A stretch of DNA of 64,000 bases from Lysobacteraceae bacterium NML08-0793 (GCA_002798275.1 NWQR01000003.1:1-64000), one strand, 5' to 3'. Counted from the first letter of the stretch, positions 17,156-25,933 are shown. Translations and numbers: made by a program. Notes: generated by a model not told the origin, from the sequence alone.

Positions 17156-18697
17156 TTACAGCAGCCACTCAATCGGCAGCAGCGAGCAGACCCAGACCAC
17201 GAAGCGCGTCATCACGCTGCTGTTCGGCTCGGTGTCGAACGCGGCGGTTTGGCCGTTTTCCAGCGTCTGCCATTGCAGATCGCCCTTGGGGGTGAGTGCC
17301 ACGCTGTAGGTGTGTTCGGCCTGGTGCTGTTTGAGGCCGTCGGCCAGCTGGGCGGCCAGCGTCGGGCTGTCGATCAAAAAGCCCATCTCGGTGTTCAACT
17401 CGGCCGAGCGCGGATCCATATTGAAAGAGCCGACGAACAGGGTTTTGTTATCCACGGTGAAAGTTTTGGCGTGCAGGCTGGCGCCGCTGCTGCCGCCGAC
17501 CACCGCGCCTTTTTCCGCGCCGGTTACGGTGGCATCGGGCTTGAGTTCAAACAAATGCACCCCGGCGTGCAGCAGGTCTTTGCGGTATTTGGCATAGCCC
17601 GCGTGCACCGCGGCCACGTCGGTGGCGGAAAGCGAATTGGTCAGCACCGTTACCTGCTTGCCGTTGCGGGCGATGCCGCCCAAAAGGTCGGTGCCCTTTT
17701 GCGTCGGCACGAAATACGGCGAGACAATCAGCAGCTCGTTTTGCGCTGCGCCCATCACCGGGCCGATATGCGCCAGCACGGTGTTTTCCGGCAGCGCTTT
17801 GCCCAGCCCCTTGGCCGGGTCGTCGCTAATCAGCGTGGTGTTCGCCCATTCCAGCGGCAGGCTGCCATCGGCCAGTTGCCGGGCCAGCGGCAGCTCGGCC
17901 AGCGCTTTCAGGTAGCCCTGGGTTTCGGCATCCTGCGCGGGCGCGGTATCGAAGGCCACCGGCGCTTCGCTGATGATGCTTTCTGCCGGATAGACCGACT
18001 CGCTCGCCCAGTAGCGGTCGAAATCCTGTCCCACATCGCGCGCGGCGGCGCCGACGGCGGCCACGTCCAAGTCGGCAAACATCACCCCGGTGCCGGCGCC
18101 GAAATATTCATCGCCGACATTGCGCCCGCCAATGACCGTCACCACGCCGTCGGCGGTGAAGGATTTGTTGTGCATGCGGCGGTTCAGGCGGAAGAAATCG
18201 CTCAAATAGCCCAGCGGACGAAAACCGCGTTGCATGAAGGGGTTGAACAGGCGCACCTCGATATTCGGGTGGGCGTTCATCGCCGCCAGCAGGCCGTCCA
18301 GCCCGCCGGTATTGAGGTCGTCCAGCAGCAGGCGCACGCGCACGCCGCGCTCGGCAGCCTTGTACAAAGCCTGCATCAGCAGATGGCCGGACACATCGTC
18401 GTGCCAGATGTAATACTGCACATCCAGGGTTTGCTGCGCGGCCTCGGCCAAGGCCAGACGCGCCAGAAAGGCATCGCGGCCTTCGCGCAGCGGGTAAACG
18501 CCGGAGAGCTCCGGATGCGCCTGGATTTGCGGCAGGAAATGCGCCGCCAGCGCGCTGCTTTCGGCCTGCGGCGGCAGGCTGTGCGAAACGCTGCGGCCAC
18601 TGTTGTCGGGCAGCAGTTTATGGGTCAGGAGGGCGGTTACCGCCAGTACCACTGCGGTGATGCCGACAAACCAGAGGGTTTTTTTCAGGAATTTCAT
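17156..18697 (-). CDS. Phospholipase D superfamily protein (cardiolipin synthase-like)
   Basis: Protein of 513 residues with one N-terminal membrane helix (about residues 9-27) and two PLD catalytic HKD motifs: HNKSFTADGVVTVIGGRN in the first half and HAKTFTVDNKTLFVGSFN in the second, both with the trailing D/G-N pattern. This suits a periplasm-facing phosphatidyl transferase or phospholipase such as the ClsC/YmdC type. The ATG at 18697 overlaps the stop of the K+ channel gene by four bases, so translation is coupled. The DUS-type hairpin follows its stop. In the first third, a stretch near 17906-17918 matches another uptake-sequence dialect at 11 of 12 positions, but within codons where chance is plausible. 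Confidence 0.88.
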   Translation of the reverse strand: MKFLKKTLWFVGITAVVLAVTALLTHKLLPDNSGRSVSHSLPPQAESSALAAHFLPQIQAHPELSGVYPLREGRDAFLARLALAEAAQQTLDVQYYIWHDDVSGHLLMQALYKAAERGVRVRLLLDDLNTGGLDGLLAAMNAHPNIEVRLFNPFMQRGFRPLGYLSDFFRLNRRMHNKSFTADGVVTVIGGRNVGDEYFGAGTGVMFADLDVAAVGAAARDVGQDFDRYWASESVYPAESIISEAPVAFDTAPAQDAETQGYLKALAELPLARQLADGSLPLEWANTTLISDDPAKGLGKALPENTVLAHIGPVMGAAQNELLIVSPYFVPTQKGTDLLGGIARNGKQVTVLTNSLSATDVAAVHAGYAKYRKDLLHAGVHLFELKPDATVTGAEKGAVVGGSSGASLHAKTFTVDNKTLFVGSFNMDPRSAELNTEMGFLIDSPTLAAQLADGLKQHQAEHTYSVALTPKGDLQWQTLENGQTAAFDTEPNSSVMTRFVVWVCSLLPIEWLL

Positions 18698-19077
18698 GGG
18701 TTTTCATCCCGTTTGCTTTCAGGGGGAAGGCCGCCCCGATTCGGGGCAGCCAGCAGTTCTGTGCGGATGTGCTGCAACAGGTATTCGGCAAAGGCCCCGG
18801 TGGCGACCACAAACAAACCAATGCCGACAATCAGATAAGCGATGGTGAGCAACTTGCCTTCTGCCGTTTGCGGCGAAAAATCGCCGTAGCCGACGGTAGA
18901 AATGGTGATGACCGAAAAATACAGCGCATCCACCCAGCCCCAGTTTTCTTGGAAGTGGTAGAACACCGTGGCCGCCACAATCACCAAAAACACCAAAGAC
19001 AACAGCACGCGCACCTTGGTGTCGGCAAATGCCTCGCGTATGGCGCGCACCATCAAGCCATGCCGAAAATCCATCAT
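18694..19077 (-). CDS. Small two-helix potassium channel subunit
   Basis: Ion channel protein of 127 residues with two transmembrane helices (about 23-42 and 78-100) around a pore loop carrying the selectivity filter TVGYGD. It lacks a C-terminal RCK domain, like KcsA-type minimal channels. The two Met codons at the start overlap the AI-2E gene stop, and its own stop overlaps the phospholipase gene, so three genes are chained by four-base overlaps. Confidence 0.88.
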   Translation of the reverse strand: MMDFRHGLMVRAIREAFADTKVRVLLSLVFLVIVAATVFYHFQENWGWVDALYFSVITISTVGYGDFSPQTAEGKLLTIAYLIVGIGLFVVATGAFAEYLLQHIRTELLAAPNRGGLPPESKRDENP

Positions 19078-20168
19078 GCGGCAGCGTCCGTAGCCGAGGC
19101 CGGGTGTTCATCGGCAAAGCCGCTGACATCATCGGCCAGCATCACCGCCACGGGGCGGGTGGCCGGGGAAACCGCGCAAATAATGGCAATCATCGAGGTC
19201 AGCGGAATCGCCAGAATCGCCCCCGGAATGCCCCACAGCGTCGACCACAGCGACAAGGCCACCATCACCACAAAGGGCGAGAGATTGACCTGCTTGCCGA
19301 TCATGCGCGGCTCGATGATGTTGCCGACCACAAACTGCGCCGCCGACAACCATATGGTCAGCCATATCGTGGTCGCCAGCGAACCGAACTGCGCCAGCGA
19401 CAGCACGGCCGGAAACACCACGCCCAAAAACGAGCCGACATAGGGGATGTAGTTCAGCAGCGCAATCACCAGCGCCCAAAACACCGCAAAGTCCACATCA
19501 AACCACCATAGCACCGCCCAAGAGAGCACACCGAGGATGATGTTGATCAGGGTTTTGGTGGCCAGATAGGTGCCGATTTTCTGATTGACATCGGCAATCA
19601 CCCGACGGGTATGCGCGGCACTGCCGCCGGGGAAGGCCACCGCCAGTTTGTGCGCAAAGCCGCCGCGCTCGCCCAGCAGGAAGGCCGCATAAATCGCAAT
19701 CATGGTGGCCAGCCCCAGCAGCGAGCCGACCGAGCCCAGCACGCTGCCCAGCAGCGCCTGCAAGTCGATTTTGTCCACCGTGGCCGCGCGCACACTGTGC
19801 CAGTCGGCCTTGCTCTCCAGCCCCAGCCGGGTGGACACTTCCGCCAGCAGCGTTTCCAGATTGGCCTGATAACGCGGCGCTGCGGCCACCATCTGCTCGC
19901 CGGTGGCAATCACGATGGCAACCAGCAAAGCCGCTGCGGCAAGAAACAGCAGCAACACCAACAAGCGCCGCAACCATTCGGGCCAGGCACGGAAAACCGG
20001 CAACCGGCCAAGCCGGTCGGCGGCCGCCACCAAGATATAAACCGAAATCAGCGCACTGATGATCGGGATCAGCAAATCCTGCCCCACTTTCAGCAGCCAG
20101 CCGCCCAGAATCACGAACAGCAACAAATGCACCAGCGTTTGCAGGGTGCCGCCCTGAATTGTTTTCAT
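19074..20168 (-). CDS. AI-2E family transporter
   Basis: Inner-membrane protein of 364 residues with about eight hydrophobic segments and the family pattern: N-terminal helix pair, a soluble middle segment (about 90-150), then the conserved ALLNYIPYVGSFLGVVFPA region and a C-terminal VVGNIIEPRMIGKQVNLSP motif. The family name comes from TqsA/AI-2 export, but many members transport other small solutes or ions (some are Na+/H+ antiporters). Preceded by an intercistronic hairpin and HdeD, followed by the K+ channel with a four-base overlap. Confidence 0.88.
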   Translation of the reverse strand: MKTIQGGTLQTLVHLLLFVILGGWLLKVGQDLLIPIISALISVYILVAAADRLGRLPVFRAWPEWLRRLLVLLLFLAAAALLVAIVIATGEQMVAAAPRYQANLETLLAEVSTRLGLESKADWHSVRAATVDKIDLQALLGSVLGSVGSLLGLATMIAIYAAFLLGERGGFAHKLAVAFPGGSAAHTRRVIADVNQKIGTYLATKTLINIILGVLSWAVLWWFDVDFAVFWALVIALLNYIPYVGSFLGVVFPAVLSLAQFGSLATTIWLTIWLSAAQFVVGNIIEPRMIGKQVNLSPFVVMVALSLWSTLWGIPGAILAIPLTSMIAIICAVSPATRPVAVMLADDVSGFADEHPASATDAAA

Positions 20169-20190
20169 GCATTTAGCTCAAATATAGCGA

Positions 20191-20215
20191 AGCCGCCCGG
20201 GAGCACCGGGCGGCT
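20191..20215 (-). terminator. Hairpin between hdeD-like and AI-2E genes
   Basis: Perfect ten-base stem AGCCGCCCGG/CCGGGCGGCT with a five-base loop, 25 bases after the HdeD-like stop. On the minus strand it is followed by TCGCTATATTT rather than a T-run, so partial termination or mRNA protection is as likely as full termination. Confidence 0.55.
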
Positions 20216-20239
20216 TTAAGTCGAAGGAAATCAAGCAGC

Positions 20240-20788
20240 TTACATGCCGCTTGCGGTGCCGCCGCCGTCGCCGCCCATCTTTTTGGCAGCAAAGGCCAGC
20301 GCCAGCATGGAAAAGCCGTTGGAAATCAGCTCCACTGCCAGCAATACGCCCAGCATCACGGCGGCGGACTGCGGGAAGTTCATGAAAATCATGCACGCCA
20401 GCAACAACGACAACACGCCGGAGAAAATCAGCGCCCAGCGTACCCCGCCCTGAGCCGCAAAGCCCAGCATCAGGCGGGTAATTCCGGCCAAAATCAGCAT
20501 GAAAGCCAACAATACGGTCAGCCCCACCAGGCCGCCCAGCGGGTTGTAAAGTAAGAACACGCCAAGCAGCAGCACCATCACGCCAAACAGGCCGGTCATA
20601 AAGCGCGAGCCACCCGCCCCCTTGCCACTGAAAGCGGCAATCAATATCGCAACGCCGCTGAACACAAAGCCCCAAGCGGCCAACATTTCCATCGTCAGAC
20701 TGGCAACGAACGGGTTGAAAAACGCCAGTATCCCGGCCAGCAAAGACAACAGACCTCCAATCAACCACCAAATCCAGGAAGCCATCAC
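20240..20788 (-). CDS. HdeD family membrane protein
   Basis: Protein of 182 residues with six membrane helices arranged as three pairs and a glycine-rich tail (GGDGGGTASGM). The pattern of HdeD (small polytopic acid-resistance protein) is clear from GGLLSLLAGILAFFNPF at the N-terminus and the repeated helix-hairpin units. E. coli HdeD is linked to acid resistance at high cell density; the molecular role is unknown. It is probably the first gene of the membrane/stress block 15.2-20.8 kb. Confidence 0.82.
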   Translation of the reverse strand: MMASWIWWLIGGLLSLLAGILAFFNPFVASLTMEMLAAWGFVFSGVAILIAAFSGKGAGGSRFMTGLFGVMVLLLGVFLLYNPLGGLVGLTVLLAFMLILAGITRLMLGFAAQGGVRWALIFSGVLSLLLACMIFMNFPQSAAVMLGVLLAVELISNGFSMLALAFAAKKMGGDGGGTASGM

Positions 20789-20900
20789 ACACTCTCCTCA
20801 ATCATCAACGTGGGGTTCCCACAAAACTGCACGAGCCATTCCCGTGCAGACCCCGGCAGCATACGCGCTTTCTTGACCGAAAAACCGCCGCCCGCAAAGG

Positions 20901-21536
20901 TCAGCCGCCGGTGTCATTGCCCGCCATTTGCGGCTTTTCAAGGCGCCACTGCGAGCGTGCCAGCGGCGCTTGCTCGCAGTGCTGCATGAACAGCGTGCGC
21001 CAGCGATGACTGGCATCGAAGGTGGCCGCCGATTCGGCGCCTACGGTCAGACACAAACCGCTGCCTTGCAGCTCAATGCGACCATCTTGGCGATGCACGA
21101 AATGCTGCAAATGCTGCGACTCCAGAAACGGGCTGCGCTCGCCACAACCGCGCGGCATCACCGCCGCCCCAGCCAGTACCGTGTGGTTGATACCGGCCAC
21201 GGTGGCGCAGGCGTTATAGGCCGGGAAGCGGATTTTTCCATCCGCCTCCCAGACCACGGCTTCGTCGTCGTAGAGGCCGGGTTTGCAGTTGTGCGCACTC
21301 ATCGGCATGTCAAACCGGATATGCGCGCCGGAGCCGAGGATGTCGAGGCAATAGCCATCCTGCGGTCGATCCAAATCATCGACCAAACGCAAATGGCCGA
21401 CTTGCTCGGCATCTGCACTCTGCCCGGCTTGCCCGCTGGCGGCATTGGCCGCCACCGCCTGACCGGACGGTGTGCAGGCGGCCAGCAGCAGGGCGCAGCC
21501 CGCCGCCAGCCCGGTCGCCATATCCAACACGCGCAT
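20901..21536 (-). CDS. Lipoprotein with ricin-B-like beta-trefoil features
   Basis: Protein of 211 residues starting at ATG 21536 with a lipoprotein signal: hydrophobic segment ending LLLAAC, so Cys21 would be lipid-modified. The mature part has repeated segments with cysteine, hydrophobic and tryptophan spacing (GYCLDILG, GSGLCLTVG, RSQWRLE) that recall ricin-type carbohydrate-binding repeats with a C-terminal QxW. Several cysteines could form disulfides. The lectin assignment is by pattern only and is not certain. It starts five bases after the GST stop on the same strand, so it may be the last gene of that operon. Confidence 0.6.
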   Translation of the reverse strand: MRVLDMATGLAAGCALLLAACTPSGQAVAANAASGQAGQSADAEQVGHLRLVDDLDRPQDGYCLDILGSGAHIRFDMPMSAHNCKPGLYDDEAVVWEADGKIRFPAYNACATVAGINHTVLAGAAVMPRGCGERSPFLESQHLQHFVHRQDGRIELQGSGLCLTVGAESAATFDASHRWRTLFMQHCEQAPLARSQWRLEKPQMAGNDTGG

Positions 21537-21540
21537 CGGC

Positions 21541-22155
21541 TTACTTGGCCGATTCGGCCAGCACTTTTTGCACCACGGGGTCTTGCTCCATGCGCTGCAT
21601 GAAGGCGGCGATGTGGGGGTAGTCCTTCCAGGTCTTGGGCAGCTTGGCCGTCCAGCGAGCCATGACGTAGGCGTAGGCGTCGGCAATGCTGCGCTTGCCC
21701 TGATAGACGTGGCCGTTGCCAGCGGCGATCAGCTTGTCCAGGTGCTGCATGGCGCGGTCGATGCGGGCGTAGGCGGCTTCTTTGGCAGCAGCCAGCGAGG
21801 CTTCATCGGTGGCGGTGGTGTAGCGCTGCGGGAAGAAGAACGGCCAGAACGCGGGGTGGAAGTCGCTGGCCAGGAAGGCCATGGTTTCGTTCAGCTCGAA
21901 GGCGTTTTCTAGCCCCTCGTTGGCGCCGATGCCAGCTTGCGGGTAACGGTCGGCGATGTATTGCAGGATGGCCGGGGCCTGAGTCATGGCGCGTGCGCGG
22001 CCAATGTCCAGCGCGGGCACGGCGGCCAGCGGGTTGAGGCGCTTGAACTCGTCCGAGTGCGGGTCGGCGCGCACGGCCTGGTAGTCGGCGCCGGCCCATT
22101 CCAGGGCGATCCAGCAGGCCAGGGCGCAGGTGCCGGGGGCGTAGTAAAGCTTCAT
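21541..22155 (-). CDS. Glutathione S-transferase, beta-class type
   Basis: Cytosolic enzyme of 204 residues: N-terminal thioredoxin fold (MKLYYAPGTCALA, with Cys10 at the beta-class active-site position; cis-Pro and the glutathione-contact segment NPLAAVPALDI follow) and a C-terminal all-helical domain. I chose ATG 22155 because AAGGAG precedes it by 8 bases; the longer frame to 22203 has no such site. It lies 47 bases after the FMN reductase gene in the Kef operon. Conjugation or thiol exchange of electrophiles with glutathione is expected. Confidence 0.88.
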   Translation of the reverse strand: MKLYYAPGTCALACWIALEWAGADYQAVRADPHSDEFKRLNPLAAVPALDIGRARAMTQAPAILQYIADRYPQAGIGANEGLENAFELNETMAFLASDFHPAFWPFFFPQRYTTATDEASLAAAKEAAYARIDRAMQHLDKLIAAGNGHVYQGKRSIADAYAYVMARWTAKLPKTWKDYPHIAAFMQRMEQDPVVQKVLAESAK

Positions 22156-22202
22156 GGTGTGCTCCTTTTTCGTGGGTTGACAGGGTGAAGGGCGAAGCGC
22201 CA

Positions 22203-22739
22203 TCAGGCCGCCGCCCAGGCGTAGAAGCCGGCGGCAAACTGGTTCAGGAAGCTGGTGGTGCGCTCGTCATTCAGCTTGCCATCGACCAGGGCGCTGTGGG
22301 CGCGGCTCAAAAACACTTCGGGCGCGATCAGCACTTCGGCGCCCAGGGCTTGCAGGCTCTGGCGGATTTGCAGGCCGGCGTGCACGCCGCCAAAGGTGCC
22401 GGGCGAGGCGGTGACGATGCCGACTTTCTTGCCCTGCCACACGTTCTGGCCATAGGGGCGCGAGCCGATGTCGATCAGGTTTTTCAGTGCCGCAGGCACG
22501 CCGCGGTTGTGCTCGGGGCTGACGATCAGCACGGCACGGGCGGCCTTGATTTGCGCGCGCACGCGGTCGTAGGCGGGCACGCTTTCGGCGTCGCGGTCCT
22601 GGGTGTACAGCGGCAGGTCGCCGATTTGCACCGGCTGCACCGCCACGCCGGCGGGCGCCTGCGCGGCAAGGTGCTCGGCCATGGCGCGGTTGATGGATTG
22701 CGCGGCCAGGCTGCCGACGACGAGGGCGATTGGGATCAT
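22203..22739 (-). CDS. NAD(P)H-dependent FMN reductase / quinone reductase family
   Basis: Flavodoxin-like reductase of 178 residues. The phosphate-binding loop GSLAAQSINRAMA and the SPEHNRGVPAALKNLID motif are those of the NADPH-dependent FMN reductase (azoreductase/chromate reductase-like) family. It lies 23 bases after the Kef antiporter gene and before GST. In E. coli the ancillary subunits KefF and KefG are also quinone reductases, so this protein may act as a regulator or as a detoxifying partner of the antiporter; that is inference from position. Confidence 0.88.
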   Translation of the reverse strand: MIPIALVVGSLAAQSINRAMAEHLAAQAPAGVAVQPVQIGDLPLYTQDRDAESVPAYDRVRAQIKAARAVLIVSPEHNRGVPAALKNLIDIGSRPYGQNVWQGKKVGIVTASPGTFGGVHAGLQIRQSLQALGAEVLIAPEVFLSRAHSALVDGKLNDERTTSFLNQFAAGFYAWAAA

Positions 22740-22762
22740 GTTGTTCTCCGTGAAAAAGCGGG

Positions 22763-24565
22763 TCAGTGGGCAGAGGGCACGGCGGGGGCGTCCTGCCCGT
22801 TGGCCCCGGCGGGGTGGGCGGGCGCGGCATTGCCCAGCAGCAGGGCGGCGCCGGCAAAGTCGCCGCCGGTGGATTCGAGCACCAGGCGCTCGTTGTCGCG
22901 CCGACGCAGCTCGTGCACCACGTCATCGGCCTCTTGCGGCGTGGCGCCCAGGCTCAGCACGGCCAGGCGGCTCATGGCCAGGGCCGATTCAAAGGTTTCG
23001 CGCACCACGTGCTGCGCCCCGGCCTGGCGCAGCGCCAGCAGGTGACGGCGGTCGTAGGCGCGCACGATGATCTGGCTGTGCGGGCAGGCGTGGTGGGCGT
23101 TTTCCACGATGCGGCTGGCCGCGTCCTGGTCGTCCACGCAGACCAAAATGGCCTGCGCATGGTGCGCCCCGGCGGCGTGCAGCACGTCGGCGCGGGTGCC
23201 GTCGCCGTAATAGACCTTGAAGCCGTAGCGCTGCGCCTCGCGGATCACGTCGGGGTTGTTGTCGATGATGGTCAGGTCCGCCCCGCGTGCCAGCGGCCCC
23301 TGGCTGGCCACCTGCCCCACGCGGCCAAAGCCGATGATGAGCACGCTGGCGCGCTGCGCGTCGGGCGCTTCCACCCCCTCCAGCGACTGCGCCTGCGGCT
23401 TGCCGCCCACGCGCTTGTGCAGCGCCACCAGCAGCGGGGTGATGGCCATGGACAGCACGATGATGGCCGTCATGTTGGCGTTCACCTCGGGAGTGATGAC
23501 CTTGAGCTTCAGCCCCTCGGCATACAGCACGAAGGCGAATTCGCCGCCCTGCGCCATCAGGATGGCGCGGTCCAGCGCATCGGCATGGTTGCTTTTAGCA
23601 AGGCGCGCCACGCCGTAGATCACGGCGGCCTTGGCGGCCATCAGCGCAGCCACGCCGCCCAGAATCAGCGGCCAGTTTTTCGCCACCACATTCAAATCCA
23701 GCGCCATGCCCACGCCCAGGAAAAAGAGGCCCAGCAGCAGGCCGCGGAAGGGCTCGATATCCGCCTCCAGCTGATGGCGGAAGCTGGACTCCGACAGCAG
23801 CACCCCGGCCACGAAGGCGCCCATGGCCATGGACAAATGCCCCAGCTCCATCAAATAGGCCGCGCCCAGCACCACCAGCAGCGCGGCGGCGGTCATCACC
23901 TCGCGCACCTTGGACTTGGCCAGAATGCGGAACAGCGGGTTCAGCAGCCACAGCCCGGCGGCCACCAGCGCCGCCAGCGACAGGCCGGCAATGCCGATGC
24001 GCTGCCACAGCGGCGCGCTGGGCGCGGCGCTGGGATCGTGCGGCGCCAGGAAAGCCACCACCGCCAGCAGCGGCACGATGAGCAAGTCCTCAAACAACAA
24101 AATCGACACCATGCGCTGCCCGCGCGGCGCCAGGATGTCGCCCCGCTCAGCCAGCACTTGCATGACGATGGCCGTGGAGGTCAGCACAAAGCCCGCCCCC
24201 GAGACAAACGACACCTGCCACGAAAAACCAAACGCCATGCCCACCAACGTGAGCATGGCCGCCGCAATCAGCACCTGCATGCTGCCCAGGCCAAAAATCT
24301 GCCCGCGCAAGTCCCACAGGTGCGAGGGCTTCATCTCCAGCCCGATGACGAACAGGAACATCACCACGCCCAGCTCGGCCACGTGGATGATGGTTTGCGC
24401 ATCGGTCACCAACCCCAGGCCAAAGGGGCCAATCGCCAGCCCCCCGGCCAGATAGCCGAGCACCGAGCCTAGGCCAATGCGTTTGAAAAGAGGCACCGCC
24501 ACCACGGCGGCGCCGAGCAGGGTAACGACACCCAAGAGTTGACTGCTATTGCCTTCTACGGCCAT
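22763..24565 (-). CDS. Glutathione-regulated potassium-efflux antiporter (KefB/KefC type, CPA2)
   Basis: Polytopic protein of 600 residues: a CPA2 cation/proton antiporter domain (residues about 8-385, with GLEMKPSHLWDLRG and FEDLLIVPLLA) and a TrkA-N/RCK domain (about 407-525) with the nucleotide-binding motif GFGRVGQ at 412-418 and the acidic end of the second strand IIDNN. Known Kef proteins release K+ when glutathione adducts accumulate, acidifying the cytoplasm against electrophiles. The downstream reductase and GST fit that role. Start ATG 24565; 111 bases separate it from the GNAT gene. Confidence 0.9.
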   Translation of the reverse strand: MAVEGNSSQLLGVVTLLGAAVVAVPLFKRIGLGSVLGYLAGGLAIGPFGLGLVTDAQTIIHVAELGVVMFLFVIGLEMKPSHLWDLRGQIFGLGSMQVLIAAAMLTLVGMAFGFSWQVSFVSGAGFVLTSTAIVMQVLAERGDILAPRGQRMVSILLFEDLLIVPLLAVVAFLAPHDPSAAPSAPLWQRIGIAGLSLAALVAAGLWLLNPLFRILAKSKVREVMTAAALLVVLGAAYLMELGHLSMAMGAFVAGVLLSESSFRHQLEADIEPFRGLLLGLFFLGVGMALDLNVVAKNWPLILGGVAALMAAKAAVIYGVARLAKSNHADALDRAILMAQGGEFAFVLYAEGLKLKVITPEVNANMTAIIVLSMAITPLLVALHKRVGGKPQAQSLEGVEAPDAQRASVLIIGFGRVGQVASQGPLARGADLTIIDNNPDVIREAQRYGFKVYYGDGTRADVLHAAGAHHAQAILVCVDDQDAASRIVENAHHACPHSQIIVRAYDRRHLLALRQAGAQHVVRETFESALAMSRLAVLSLGATPQEADDVVHELRRRDNERLVLESTGGDFAGAALLLGNAAPAHPAGANGQDAPAVPSAH

Positions 24566-24676
24566 TGGATTTTATTTCCTGAAAAAGCGCATGCTATCGC
24601 GAGATAGCGATGCTGCGTGGATTGGGCGCCAACTCCCGCACCACGGTGAACCTCTGCCGCCAAGCAGTGCCCGGAT

Positions 24677-24967
24677 TCACAGCTGCGTCAGAACATGCGG
24701 CTGGTATTCGGGATGCTTGTCGATATAGGCGCGTACCATCGGGCAGACGGGCTTGATTTTCAGCCCCTTGGCGATGGCGTCGTCCAGAATGTGGCGGATG
24801 AGATAAGTAGCGATGCCGCGTCCTGCCAGCTCGGGCGGCACTTCGGTATGCAGATAGGCGATACCGCCTTCAAAGCGCTCGTAGTCCTCAAAAGCCACAT
24901 GGCCTTCTTCGTGGATTTCAAAGCGTCGGGCGGCGGGGTTGTCGATGACGGTGTAGGCGCGGGTCAT
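24677..24967 (-). CDS. GNAT family N-acetyltransferase, short COG2388 type
   Basis: Short acetyltransferase-fold protein of 96 residues. It shows the condensed GNAT core of the YjdJ/COG2388 group: RRFEIHEEGHVAFEDY, the strand HTEVPPELAGRGIATYLIRH with the acetyl-CoA loop (GRGIAT), and a C-terminal MVRAYIDKHPEY containing the usual YIDKHPEY. Substrate unknown in the family. Close spacing after pirin (124 bases) suggests its own promoter. Confidence 0.9.
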   Translation of the reverse strand: MTRAYTVIDNPAARRFEIHEEGHVAFEDYERFEGGIAYLHTEVPPELAGRGIATYLIRHILDDAIAKGLKIKPVCPMVRAYIDKHPEYQPHVLTQL

Positions 24968-25090
24968 GGGATTTCCTTAATTGAAATGGACAATGCCGGG
25001 ATAAGCGATTGGCCTGCCCTGCCGACGATACCGGCGCGGCCTGGCAAGCCCCGGGAAAGGACGCAGCCAACTCGCCACGTCCGTCGGCTC

Positions 25091-25933
25091 TCAGGCGGCA
25101 ATCTGGCCGAACTCGCCGCTTTGGTAGTCGAGCACGGCCTGCATCAGTTGCTCGCGCGTGTTCATCACAAACGGGCCGTAGGCGGCCACCGGCTCGCGCA
25201 GGGGCTGGCCGGTCAGCAGCAGCACTTTCAGGTCGGTGTCGGCGTGCAGGGTGATTTGGCTCGCTTCGGTCAGGTGCTCCAGCCACAGCGTGTCGTCCTG
25301 CGCGCCGCGCGCGCCGTCGGCGCCAAAGCGGCCCTGGCCTTGCAGCACGTAGATGAAGCCGTTGTCATCGGGCGCAATCGGGTGGGTGAAGCTGCGCCCG
25401 GCCTCCAGCGTGATTTCCAAAAAGGTGATGGGCGAGAAGGTTTGCGCCGCGCCCTGCACGCCTGCGCTTTCGCCGGCAAACACCTTCACGCGCACGCCCT
25501 CTTGCGTGTACGCGGGCACGCTTTCGGCGCGCAAGTCCTGGTAGCGGAAGTCGGTCAGCTTGTGCTTGGCGGGCAAGTTGACCCACAGTTGCAGCACATG
25601 CACGCCGCTGTCGTTGACCGGGCTTTCGTTGTGCACCACGCCGCGGCCGGCGGTCATCCACTGCACATCGCCGGGGTGCAGCACGCCGCTGCTGCCCTTG
25701 CTGTCTTCATGCGCCAGATCGCCGCTGATGACGTAGGTGACGGTTTCAAACCCCCGGTGCGGGTGCGGGCCGAAGGCGCCGGGCTTGAAGCGGTCGTTCA
25801 TCATGGACAGAAAAGGGTCGTGCCGCTCCCACAGGCCGGGCATCACGGCGGCGCGGCCTTCGCGGATGGCGTCGTGGTGCAGGGTTTGCGGGGCGTTGGT
25901 GCTGGCAATGCGGCGGCTGGGCAAAGTCGTCAT
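25091..25933 (-). CDS. Pirin family protein (second copy)
   Basis: Bicupin of 280 residues with metal-site motifs HPHRGFETVTYV and VQWMTAGRGVVHNES in the first cupin, and the second cupin ending near LREPVAAYGPFVMN. Start ATG 25933 is supported by CAGGAG 7 bases upstream, which excludes the longer frame up to 26068. It lies downstream of the pirin at 26183-27061, separated from it by a strong terminator, so it probably has its own promoter. The two are clear paralogs, sharing YGPFVMN near the C-terminus. Confidence 0.9.
   Translation of the reverse strand: MTTLPSRRIASTNAPQTLHHDAIREGRAAVMPGLWERHDPFLSMMNDRFKPGAFGPHPHRGFETVTYVISGDLAHEDSKGSSGVLHPGDVQWMTAGRGVVHNESPVNDSGVHVLQLWVNLPAKHKLTDFRYQDLRAESVPAYTQEGVRVKVFAGESAGVQGAAQTFSPITFLEITLEAGRSFTHPIAPDDNGFIYVLQGQGRFGADGARGAQDDTLWLEHLTEASQITLHADTDLKVLLLTGQPLREPVAAYGPFVMNTREQLMQAVLDYQSGEFGQIAA

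Noticed and set aside
22766-24472. A 568-residue plus-strand frame opposite the Kef antiporter
   Set aside because: Antisense shadow of a well-supported antiporter; Gln/His/Gly-rich, no domain, no ribosome site.
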